A stretch of DNA of 5,545 nt, from NCBI GenBank assembly GCA_038231615.1, contig JBBRLA010000590.1, positions 1 through 5,545 of the forward strand. The letters run 5' to 3'. Both the position numbers and the translations under genes were made by a program. The DNA comes from JBBRLA01 sp038231615. GTDB taxonomy: Bacteria > Myxococcota_A > Polyangia > Palsa-1104 > JAEUJZ01. Positions 1 through 5,370 of the stretch are shown here, piece after piece. The notes beneath the pieces are model-generated. The model worked only from the letters and a program-made list of their open reading frames with translations. It had not been told where the DNA came from and ran no database searches. How positions within the stretch are numbered: position 1 is the stretch's first letter; each line of letters opens with the position of its first letter.

Positions 1-845
1 ACGGGACGACCCCACCCTGGTTCATCCTGCAGCAGAAGTTCAATCCGCCCCCTATCGACCAGACGGTGGGGGACCAGGCCCAGAACGTCATTCTGGGGAC
101 GCTCTACGGCCTGCACCTGGCGACCCTGGTGGACCCCAATCTCAAGCTGACGCTTATCGCCACCCGCAACAACTTCGACCCCCAGTCCACCGAGGCGTTG
201 TTGGTAGCCTGGGACATCGACCCCAGCCTGGTCCCGCCGGGAGTCGACGCCAAGTATGTGAAGCAGCAGCTGGCCGATTGCGGCGTGCTGAACCAGGTCA
301 CTTCGGCCACCGACCGGGCGATCCAGGGGCTGTCGAACACGCAGCTCATCCGCGAGGCGATGGTGGCCCAGGTGACCAAGGAGGGCATCGACTTCGCGGC
401 CCAGAAGGTGCAAGCGGAAGTCGAGAGCGGCGGACAGAGCACCCTGGCGATGAAGGCCACTGCGATCCTGGACCAGCGCCTGGCCGAGCGGGTCAAGGAA
501 GCGGCGAACAAGCAGAAGGGCAAGCAGAAGGTCGCTAACCTTTCGGCGCAGGGTTTGGCCCAGGTCACCGCCAGCCACGACGCAGTGCTCAAGCAGAGCG
601 AGGCGCAGCAGCGGCGCATCGATCAACTGGAGCAGCTCATCGCCCAGAGCGGCCTGGGCATCCCGCCCATCTCCACCGACGCGACGTCGAACACGGCCAC
701 GGTCCCGGGGACGACGAAACGGCCCGCGGCCCACAAGGCGCACGGCACTTCGCCAGGCCATCTTGGCCACCCTGCCGGGGCGACTGTCCCCGCGGGACGC
801 GGCGGGACCCGCAAGGGAGTGGGCCGACAAAACGGCAAGCGCTGA
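1..845 (+). CDS. Unrecognised protein, C-terminal part (5' end beyond left edge)
   Basis: The frame is open from base 3 (GGG) to the TGA at 843-845, giving 280 residues, and no stop lies before the edge. The GTG at 66 is in frame but has no Shine-Dalgarno sequence, so I treat it as internal and the gene as truncated by the window. I do not recognise the family. The first ~100 residues are mixed and hydrophobic, with stretches such as FILQQKF and LYGLHLATLVDPNLKLTLIA. From about residue 110 to 225 it is Ala/Gln/Glu/Lys-rich and probably helical, ending in a likely coiled coil (QRRIDQLEQLIAQSG). The last ~55 residues are low-complexity and rich in Thr, Pro, Gly, His, Arg and Lys, ending GRQNGKR, so probably disordered and possibly nucleic-acid binding. 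No signal peptide can be judged without the N-terminus. A structural, phage or secretion-related protein is possible but unsupported. Confidence 0.7.
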   Translation, partial: GTTPPWFILQQKFNPPPIDQTVGDQAQNVILGTLYGLHLATLVDPNLKLTLIATRNNFDPQSTEALLVAWDIDPSLVPPGVDAKYVKQQLADCGVLNQVTSATDRAIQGLSNTQLIREAMVAQVTKEGIDFAAQKVQAEVESGGQSTLAMKATAILDQRLAERVKEAANKQKGKQKVANLSAQGLAQVTASHDAVLKQSEAQQRRIDQLEQLIAQSGLGIPPISTDATSNTATVPGTTKRPAAHKAHGTSPGHLGHPAGATVPAGRGGTRKGVGRQNGKR

Positions 846-900
846 TCGCCAAGGGCCTGCGGCTGGGACCACGCGGGATGCCGCCGCGACCGGGCCGGGT

Positions 901-2025
901 TCAGCCGCCGGTCAGCATTTCGGCCTGCCAGGGCAAGAGGCCCCCGGTCGAAATCAGTTCGTCCGTTGATGGCGCTGCGAGCGCGGAGATGCGTTCGAGC
1001 GCGGATCGCGAGGCCAAGAGGCCCGGGTCGATCGCGAGCTTTCCTGCGACCTGATCCCGGGCCGTGCGCAGCTTCTCGAAGCGCGCCTCCTGTGCCCCCG
1101 AGAGGCGCGTCGGCCGGTTGCGCGGCGGCGGCCCCGGCCATTGTTCTTCGGGCATTGACAAACCCATTTCCAGGGCGGCGCCGAGGGCGCGCAGGCTGGC
1201 GCCGGAAGCTCGGATGCGGGCCGCGGTCAAGGCGTCGGCGGCGCTTCCACTTTGGCGAGCGACCCGCGCCAGCCGCAACAGCACGTCGTTGCCGGCCACC
1301 CGGAAGGGCGCCTGATCCCGGGCCCGCGCCTCGTCTTCCCGCCAGCGCCACACCGTGCGCAGGATCGCCCGTTCGCTGTCATCCAGGTCGCTGCTCCCCT
1401 TGACGCGCCAGCTTTCCGGATCTTCGGGCTTTTGCTGCGGGCGCGAACCGGCCAGGCGCGCGCAGGCCTGACGATGCCATTCGAACCGCCCGGTCTCGCG
1501 CAGGCGGGCTTCGAGGATGGCCACCAGCTCGGCCAGGTAATGGGTATCTCGGGCCGCATATTCGATCATCGCGGCGGTGAGCGGTCGCCGGGCCCAGTCG
1601 GCGCGTTGGAGCGACTTGTCCAAAACCACCCCGAAGTGCCGCTCGAGCAGCGCGGAGAGCCCCAGCTCGCTTTCGCCCAGGTACTGCGCGGCGATCAGGG
1701 TGTCGAAGATCTCCGTGGCCGAGAACTCCCACCGCAGGCCGAGCATGCGCAAATCGTTGTCGCCGGCATGCAGGAAGAGCCGCTTCCTGCCGAGGACCTG
1801 AAGGAGCGGCCGGAGGTCGATGCCCGCGGCGAGTGGGTCGATGACGAAGTCCGCCGGCTCGCCCCCGGTCGCGAAGGTGAGCTGGAGCAGGCAGAGCTTT
1901 TCCTCGTAGTGGTGGAACGAATCGGCCTCGCAGTCGATCGCGACCTCGGCGGCGGCCTCGTCGATGCGCCCGACGAGGTCCGAAAGCGCGCTGGGGTGGC
2001 CGATGAACGAGGCCCGTGGATTCAT
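901..2025 (-). CDS. rnd: Ribonuclease D (3'-5' exoribonuclease, DEDDy family)
   Basis: The 374-residue protein matches the usual RNase D length. It should remove 3' nucleotides from tRNA precursors and other structured RNAs in the cytoplasm, using two metal ions. The DEDDy motifs are intact: ExoI IDCEADSF (D31, E33), ExoII HAGDNDLRML (D91) and ExoIII YAARDTHYL (Y156, D160). An HRDC domain follows at about 213-291 (LDDSERAILRTVWRWRE, then FRVAGNDVLLRLA). A second HRDC-like helical region lies at about 308-372, the two-HRDC layout known from Escherichia coli RNase D. The reading frame extends upstream to 2154, but homology begins at MNPRASF, so ATG 2025 is chosen; ATG 2037 is four codons earlier. 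Neither has a good Shine-Dalgarno sequence. TATGGT ends 7 nt before ATG 2025, so a leaderless start is conceivable, though no -35 box is visible. It is convergent with the left-edge gene (55-nt gap) and divergent from the gene at 2167. Confidence 0.95.
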   Translation of the reverse strand: MNPRASFIGHPSALSDLVGRIDEAAAEVAIDCEADSFHHYEEKLCLLQLTFATGGEPADFVIDPLAAGIDLRPLLQVLGRKRLFLHAGDNDLRMLGLRWEFSATEIFDTLIAAQYLGESELGLSALLERHFGVVLDKSLQRADWARRPLTAAMIEYAARDTHYLAELVAILEARLRETGRFEWHRQACARLAGSRPQQKPEDPESWRVKGSSDLDDSERAILRTVWRWREDEARARDQAPFRVAGNDVLLRLARVARQSGSAADALTAARIRASGASLRALGAALEMGLSMPEEQWPGPPPRNRPTRLSGAQEARFEKLRTARDQVAGKLAIDPGLLASRSALERISALAAPSTDELISTGGLLPWQAEMLTGG

Positions 2026-2069
2026 GCACCGCACCATAGCAGGTCTTTGTGACGGGGGGCAGGAGCGGA

Positions 2070-2151
2070 TTGCGCAAGCAGCATCGTAGCGCCCTCTTGC
2101 CGCGGCCTGTGTGCCATGGTAGACCTGTGGCATGCGCAAGCGGTTGCGCAT
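2070..2151. promoter_or_regulatory. Candidate operator palindromes in divergent intergenic region
   Basis: TTGCGCAA at 2070-2077 is a perfect 8-bp palindrome. ATGCGCAA at 2132-2139 and TTGCGCAT at 2144-2151 are exact reverse complements separated by GCGG. All three sites contain the palindrome TGCGCA (at 2071, 2133 and 2145). They lie between the divergent RNase D gene and the nuclease-like gene. The right pair ends 3 nt before the Shine-Dalgarno sequence at 2155, so it could be a repressor site or a 5'-UTR hairpin. TGCGCA also occurs inside coding sequence here (for example at 1746), which weakens the case. Confidence 0.35.
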
Positions 2152-2154
2152 CAC

Positions 2155-2160
2155 GAAGGA
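2155..2160 (+). promoter_or_regulatory. Shine-Dalgarno sequence fixing the start at 2167
   Basis: GAAGGA lies 6 nt before ATG 2167. The upstream in-frame ATG at 2116 has no comparable site, so this motif decides the start of the nuclease-like gene. Confidence 0.7.
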
Positions 2161-2166
2161 TTGCCC

Positions 2167-2850
2167 ATGCCTCCGACCCTGCCCTTTGGCGAGCTGACCA
2201 GCGACACGATCGAGGCGCTCGTGGCGCTACGCACCCAGCCGGAGCAGCCCGAATTCTGGGATGAGCTGGCCCGCGGCGAGCTTTTGCCTCAAGACCAGGC
2301 GTTTCTGGCCGCCGTGGTGGCGCGTCTTGAGCACTTCCCGGCCCACCGGGCCAACGAGGCGACCACCTGGGCCCGCGCCATCTATCCGCTCTTGACCCTG
2401 GCCGAGCAGGGCAACATCCGCGCTTTTGCCGAGGTGCCCATGTCGGCCAAGATCGGGGACACGGAGCTTTCCGGGATAGCCGACGGCGCGCTGGCGCTGG
2501 GGATCAGCGCCGACGCCCGTGCGCCCTTTGTCGTGGTGATCGAGGCCAAGCGGGGCGTGCGGGCCACGGACCCTCTGCCCCAGCTATTGGGCGCGCTTCT
2601 GTGCGCCTCGTCGCTCAACCAGCGCGCGGGCCAGGCGGTCCCGAGCTTTGGGGTCTTCACCATCGCGGACATCTGGACCTTCGCGCGGGCCATGTGCACC
2701 CCGGCGATAGAGGGGGGAAAGGTCCAGATGACCGTCACGCTGTCTCGGGAGTATGCCGAGCGCACCGAGGCGACCGCGATTGTCCGCATCCTGCAATCCC
2801 TGGTGGCACAGGCGCTCGCCCCGGTCGAGGCCGAAAGGGGGGCGACGTGA
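2167..2850 (+). CDS. Stand-alone PD-(D/E)XK nuclease-like protein
   Basis: The protein has 227 residues from ATG 2167, chosen for its Shine-Dalgarno sequence; starting at ATG 2116 would add 17 residues encoded by the palindromic region. The core fits a PD-(D/E)XK fold: a helix ending in AEVP (E89), a strand/turn GIADGALAL (D106), a hydrophobic strand FVVVIEAKRG (E126, K128), then a helix starting QLLGALLCA (Q139). The order E, D, ExK, Q is that of type I restriction R-subunit N-terminal domains and related nucleases that cut DNA with Mg2+. The N-terminal ~80 residues are helical (WARAIYPLLTLAEQG). No helicase, methylase or specificity subunit accompanies it. No signal peptide or membrane segment is seen. 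A role in DNA repair, defence or element maintenance is inference. It could instead be an inactive member, though the key residues are present. The exact family is not recognised. Confidence 0.75.
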   Translation: MPPTLPFGELTSDTIEALVALRTQPEQPEFWDELARGELLPQDQAFLAAVVARLEHFPAHRANEATTWARAIYPLLTLAEQGNIRAFAEVPMSAKIGDTELSGIADGALALGISADARAPFVVVIEAKRGVRATDPLPQLLGALLCASSLNQRAGQAVPSFGVFTIADIWTFARAMCTPAIEGGKVQMTVTLSREYAERTEATAIVRILQSLVAQALAPVEAERGAT

Positions 2851-2870
2851 CCCAGGCCGCTGGCCCTTCT

Positions 2871-2888
2871 GCGCCTGGAAGCAGGCGC
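2871..2888. terminator. Perfect GC-rich hairpin after the nuclease-like gene
   Basis: GCGCCTG at 2871-2877 pairs exactly with CAGGCGC at 2882-2888 around the tetraloop GAAG. It begins 20 nt after the stop at 2850. No T-run follows on either strand, so it is not a classical Rho-independent terminator. It may stabilise the 3' end or work with Rho. It also lies downstream of the convergent small ORF that stops at 2947. Confidence 0.4.
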
Positions 2889-2946
2889 CGACATTGACGT
2901 GGTGCTCCTTCGTAGGGTTGCCGTCGCTGTGGGCTAGCTGGCTCTA

Positions 2947-3144
2947 CTAGGTGCTGCTGTTGAGGAGGGCGCGGAGGCGGGCCAGCTCCTGCGGGGTCAA
3001 GCCCTTGAGGCGCTCCTCAGGTGGCAGGCCCTCCAGGCGCTCCTCAGTGGTCATCTCCGCCGCGACGCGGCGCCGCAGCTCATGCAGGTCCTCCAGTAGC
3101 TCTGGTTGGCCGGGCAAATCCCGAGACCGCTCTTGCAGCAGCAT
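2947..3144 (-). CDS. Small Leu/Glu/Arg-rich protein with 9-residue repeats; possible gene remnant
   Basis: This frame gives 65 residues from ATG 3144, or 67 from ATG 3150 two codons earlier. The minus-strand AAGGAG (+ strand 3154-3159) is 9 nt from 3144 but only 3 nt from 3150, so I prefer 3144. The open frame continues to 3276, but that part overlaps the promoter region of the next gene and looks non-coding. The sequence is charged and helical: LEDLHELRRRVAAEM, then EERLEGLPP, EERLKGLTP and QELARLRAL, three related 9-residue units. This kind of tail occurs at the C-termini of some Rpn/transposase-like PD-(D/E)XK proteins, so it may be what remains of a larger gene; that comparison is from memory and uncertain. 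It could also be a genuine small protein. It converges with the nuclease-like gene and diverges from mtnP. Confidence 0.45.
   Translation of the reverse strand: MLLQERSRDLPGQPELLEDLHELRRRVAAEMTTEERLEGLPPEERLKGLTPQELARLRALLNSST
2981..3058. repeat. Degenerate 27-bp tandem repeat inside the small ORF
   Basis: Three units start at 2981, 3008 and 3035. The last two share the 13-mer AGGCGCTCCTCAG; the first is more diverged (GCTCCTGCGG). The period is a multiple of three and matches the 9-residue protein repeat, which supports growth by in-frame duplication. Confidence 0.55.
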
Positions 3145-3219
3145 CTTCATCGTCTCCTTCAGCACAGTATAGGAGGCGGGCGGCCTTTGCGGAGTCGAAT
3201 GAAACCCCCGCGACAACGA

Positions 3220-3248
3220 TTGACCCGCCCGGGGCGGGCCGCTACCAT
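3220..3248 (+). promoter_or_regulatory. Candidate sigma70-type promoter of mtnP
   Basis: TTGACC (3220-3225), a 17-nt spacer and TACCAT (3243-3248) match the -35 and -10 consensus at 5/6 and 4/6 positions. The predicted transcript start, near 3255, is within about two bases of ATG 3257. The spacer contains CCCGCC (3224-3229) and GGCGGG (3233-3238), an inverted repeat that could be an operator or just GC-rich sequence. Confidence 0.4.
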
Positions 3249-3256
3249 GCGCGGCC

Positions 3257-4138
3257 ATGCGTCCAAGAACGACCATCGGCGTTATCGGCGGCTCCGGCCT
3301 CTATGAGATGGAAGGGCTGACCTGCATCGAAGAGGTGGCCCTGACGACACCTTTTGGCGCCCCCTCCGACGCGTACATCACGGGCCTTTTGGGCGAGACC
3401 CGCCTGGTCTTTTTGCCCCGCCACGGCCGCGGGCACCGCTTGCTGCCCCACGAGATCAACTACCGGGCCAACATCCACGGCATGAAACAGCTCGGGGCCG
3501 AGTCCATCATCTCGATCTCCGCCGTTGGATCCCTGCGAGAGGAGATCCACCCCGGCCACATCGTCTTGCCGGACCAGTTCATCGACCGCACCCGCGGCCG
3601 GCAGAGCACCTTCTTCGGCGACGGGGTGGTGGCCCACGTGCAGTTCGCCGACCCGGTGTGCCCGGTGCTCCGCGGTGCGCTGCTTTTCGCCTCGCAGAAG
3701 GCCGGGGCCAAGGTCCACTCCCGCGGCACCTACGTGGTCATGGAGGGCCCGGCCTTTTCCACCCGCGCCGAGTCCCACATGTACCGGTCGTTCGGGGCGG
3801 ACGTCATCGGCATGACCAACCTGCCCGAGGCCAAGCTGGCCCGAGAGGCGGAACTCTGCTACGCTACCATCGCCCTGTCCACTGACTACGACTGCTGGCG
3901 GCAGGGCGAGGAGGACGTCAGCGTCGAGGCAGTGATGGCGATCGTCAAGAGCAACGTGATCCTGGCACAGACCATCGTGCGCCACGCCGCGCAAAGGGTC
4001 GCCGGGCTGCCTCCGCGGACCTGCCCCTGCGAGAGTGCGGTGAAGAACGCGGTGATGACCGCCCCGGACCGCATCTCCCCACAGTCACGGGAGCGGCTGG
4101 CGCTGATCCTGGGCCGTTACTTCCCTTCCCATTCCTAG
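3257..4138 (+). CDS. mtnP: S-methyl-5'-thioadenosine phosphorylase
   Basis: This 293-residue cytoplasmic enzyme should split methylthioadenosine with phosphate into adenine and 5-methylthioribose-1-phosphate, the first step of MTA salvage. Family motifs are intact: phosphate-binding GVIGGSGLY (G11-G14), FLPRHGRGH (R55, H56), INYRANI (N68-I73), SAVGSL, the substrate segment VVMEGPAFSTRAE (161-172), GMTNLPEAKLAREAE (185-199) and STDYDCW (D210, D212). The aspartates of DYD recognise the 6-aminopurine in MTA phosphorylases, where purine nucleoside phosphorylases carry Asn; this favours MTA over inosine. A CPC motif (256-258) in the C-terminal helix is like that of archaeal/bacterial MTAP II enzymes. 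ATG 3257 is chosen because the Gly-rich motif follows at once. There is no Shine-Dalgarno sequence. A PfkB kinase follows 88 nt downstream on the same strand. No other methionine-salvage genes are in the window. Confidence 0.95.
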   Translation: MRPRTTIGVIGGSGLYEMEGLTCIEEVALTTPFGAPSDAYITGLLGETRLVFLPRHGRGHRLLPHEINYRANIHGMKQLGAESIISISAVGSLREEIHPGHIVLPDQFIDRTRGRQSTFFGDGVVAHVQFADPVCPVLRGALLFASQKAGAKVHSRGTYVVMEGPAFSTRAESHMYRSFGADVIGMTNLPEAKLAREAELCYATIALSTDYDCWRQGEEDVSVEAVMAIVKSNVILAQTIVRHAAQRVAGLPPRTCPCESAVKNAVMTAPDRISPQSRERLALILGRYFPSHS

Positions 4139-4166
4139 ACCAGCGGTGCAGTACAAAGATGTCTTT

Positions 4167-4203
4167 CCACGTTCATGGGTTGAAGTGGGCGCAGTAGGTT
4201 TTT
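4167..4203 (+). terminator. Weak terminator-like hairpin plus T-run after mtnP
   Basis: CCAC-(G)-TTCA (4167-4175, bulged G4171) pairs with TGAAGTGG (4181-4188) around TGGGT. A run of five T lies at 4199-4203. The 10-nt gap between stem and T-run is too long for a good intrinsic terminator. The right arm overlaps the candidate -35 box of the next gene, so only one of the two readings may be true. Confidence 0.2.
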
Positions 4204-4209
4204 GATATT
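4180..4209 (+). promoter_or_regulatory. Candidate promoter of the PfkB kinase gene
   Basis: TTGAAG (4180-4185), an 18-nt spacer and GATATT (4204-4209) each match 4/6 consensus positions, in a stretch much more AT-rich than its surroundings. The start site would fall close to the Shine-Dalgarno sequence at 4216, so the leader would be very short. Read-through from mtnP is the alternative. Confidence 0.3.
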
Positions 4210-4215
4210 CTGACA

Positions 4216-4221
4216 AAGGAG
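4216..4221 (+). promoter_or_regulatory. Shine-Dalgarno sequence supporting a GTG start
   Basis: AAGGAG lies 5 nt before GTG 4227. It supports GTG as the start of the kinase gene; homology begins immediately after it (NLLVVGSVALD). Confidence 0.8.
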
Positions 4222-4226
4222 CATTC

Positions 4227-5159
4227 GTGACGCAGCAGAATCTATTGGTCGTCGGGTCCGTGGCGCTTGATTCGGTCGAGACGACGAAGGGCAAGCGGGA
4301 CGAGGTCCTGGGTGGGTCCGCGTCGTTCTTCTCGGTGGCCGCGTCGTTCTTCGCCCCCACCCAACTGGTGGCCGTGGTCGGCGCGGACTTCCCCGAGGCC
4401 CATGTGGCGTTCCTGCGGGAGCGGGGGGTGGACACCGGCGGCCTGTCGCGGGTGCCGGGGCGCACCTTCCGCTGGGCCGGGCGCTATTCCCGGGACTTCA
4501 ACCAGCGCACCACGCTGGACACGCAGCTCAACGTCTTTGCCGGCTTCCGTCCGAACCTGCCGGAGTCGTTCCGCGACGCCGGGCTGCTCTTTCTGGGCAA
4601 CATCGATCCGGTGCTGCAACTGGAGGTGCTGGAGCAGGTGCGCCGGCCGCGGCTCATCGGCATGGACACGATGAACTTCTGGATCGAGGGCTCGAACGAC
4701 GCGCTGCGCCGGGTGCTCAAGCGCATCGACTTTCTCCTTTTGAACGAAGAAGAGGCCCGGCTGCTCAGCGGCGCCCACAACCTGATCCAGGCGGCCCAGG
4801 CCATCCAGGGGATGGGTGTGGGCAGCGTGGTGGTCAAGCGGGGGGACGCGGGGGCGCTGCTTTTTCATGCCGGGCAGATGTTCGCCGCGCCGGCGATGCC
4901 GCTGGTCGAAGTCACCGATCCCACCGGGGCCGGGGATGCCTTCGGTGGCGGGTTCATGGGCTACCTGGCGCGGGCCTGGAGCGGCGGGCCGCTGGACGGC
5001 CTGGCCATCCGCCGCGCGATGATCTGCGGCAGCACCATGGGCAGCTTTTGCTGCGAGGACTTCAGCCTAGACCGTTTCCGTTCGCTGACCATGGCCGAAG
5101 TAGAAGCCCGCTTCCAAGCCTTCCGCAACCTGACCCACTTCGATCAACTGATCCTATAG
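4227..5159 (+). CDS. PfkB-family (ribokinase-like) sugar/nucleoside kinase
   Basis: The protein has 310 residues, normal for the family, and transfers phosphate from ATP to a sugar or nucleoside hydroxyl. It opens with the Rossmann-like strand NLLVVGSVALD. The first PfkB signature region is around GGSASFFSVAASFF (29-42), where the usual Asn is replaced. LLLNEEEARLLSG (170-182) carries the N-x-x-E motif linked to Mg/phosphate binding. VTDPTGAGDAFGGGF (229-243) is PfkB signature 2, with the anion hole GAG and catalytic base D237. A central segment, FRWAGRYSRDFNQRTTLDT (81-99), lies where the substrate-binding lid is expected and matches, as I recall it, a conserved subfamily often annotated only as sugar kinase. 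The GTG start has a good Shine-Dalgarno sequence. It follows mtnP on the same strand, suggesting nucleoside or ribose salvage, but ribokinase, adenosine kinase and fructokinase activities cannot be told apart here. Confidence 0.92.
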   Translation: MTQQNLLVVGSVALDSVETTKGKRDEVLGGSASFFSVAASFFAPTQLVAVVGADFPEAHVAFLRERGVDTGGLSRVPGRTFRWAGRYSRDFNQRTTLDTQLNVFAGFRPNLPESFRDAGLLFLGNIDPVLQLEVLEQVRRPRLIGMDTMNFWIEGSNDALRRVLKRIDFLLLNEEEARLLSGAHNLIQAAQAIQGMGVGSVVVKRGDAGALLFHAGQMFAAPAMPLVEVTDPTGAGDAFGGGFMGYLARAWSGGPLDGLAIRRAMICGSTMGSFCCEDFSLDRFRSLTMAEVEARFQAFRNLTHFDQLIL

Positions 5160-5161
5160 TC

Positions 5162-5181
5162 TTCCCAAGTCTTCTTAGGAA
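5162..5181. other. Small imperfect hairpin just after the kinase stop
   Basis: TTCCCAAG (5162-5169) pairs with CTTAGGAA (5174-5181) around TCTT, with one C/A mismatch. It starts 2 nt after the stop. No T-run follows, so any terminator role is doubtful. Confidence 0.3.
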
Positions 5182-5208
5182 AAGTGAATTTGTGGTGACT
5201 CCTCAGTA

Positions 5209-5368
5209 AGAAGCACCTGGCCGGAGCAGATTTTGGCGCACCCCCGCAGCGACCGAGGGAGCGTACTACTGTACGTGACCGAGGAAGCGTGGGGGCACCT
5301 CCCGCGGCTGAGCGAATGCGAAGCCGTGGGGGAGAGGTACGCCAAAAGCTGCCCGGCCAGGTGCTTCT
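5209..5368. repeat. 160-bp inverted-repeat element with internal hairpins
   Basis: The outer arms 5209-5238 and 5340-5368 are near-perfect reverse complements. AGAAGCACCTGGCCGG (5209-5224) matches 5353-5368 over 16 of 16 bases; after one bulged A, GCAG pairs with CTGC; after one A/G mismatch, TTTTGGCG (5231-5238) pairs with CGCCAAAA (5340-5347). That makes 28 base pairs. Inside, hairpin A is closed by CCCCCGC (5241-5247) and GC-GT-GGGGG (5287-5295, GT bulged), with CGTAC-TACT-GTACG (5262-5275) at its tip. Hairpin B pairs CTCCCGCGGCT (5299-5309) with AGCCGT-GG-GGGAG (5322-5334, GG bulged, one G-T pair). The whole could fold as a three-way junction. It fills the gap between two convergent genes and ends 2 nt before the stop of the right-hand gene. 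I see no ORF with coding character and no clear target-site duplication. A MITE/REP-like repeat, a bidirectional 3'-end structure or a structured RNA are all possible. Confidence 0.75.
5251..5332. repeat. Short direct repeats inside the inverted-repeat element
   Basis: GACCGAGGGAGCGT (5251-5264) and GACCGAGGAAGCGT (5277-5290) match at 13 of 14 bases, 26 bp apart. GAAGCGTGGGGG (5284-5295) recurs as GAAGCCGTGGGGG (5320-5332) with one extra C. The two G-runs could compete for the single C-run at 5241-5245. Confidence 0.6.
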
Positions 5369-5370
5369 GT

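Noticed and set aside
888..913. Possible terminator between the first gene and RNase D (GACCGG / CCGGTC)
   Set aside because: The stem is only 6 bp with a 14-nt loop, extends into the RNase D coding end and has no T-run.
623..1351. 242-codon - strand ORF spanning the end of the first gene and the end of RNase D
   Set aside because: It is Arg/Ala/Gly/Pro-rich, overlaps two better-supported genes and shows no domain.
1252..2052. Long + strand ORF (266 codons) opposite RNase D
   Set aside because: It is antisense to a gene with complete RNase D motifs; long antisense frames are common in high-GC DNA. Its sequence is low in recognisable motifs.
3160..3180. TATACT on the minus strand as -10 box for the small ORF
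   Set aside because: No -35 sequence at suitable spacing, and the start site would fall inside the Shine-Dalgarno sequence.
3242..3994. 250-codon - strand ORF opposite mtnP
   Set aside because: It overlaps a well-supported enzyme and has the His/Val/Gly/Asp-rich composition typical of antisense translation.
4242..4868. 208-codon - strand ORF opposite the kinase
   Set aside because: It is fully inside the PfkB gene on the other strand, with no motif or ribosome site.
5209..5368. CRISPR array or tRNA interpretation of the repeat region
   Set aside because: There are only two or three short, unequal direct repeats without regular spacers, and no tRNA cloverleaf of normal size. The dominant feature is a long inverted repeat.
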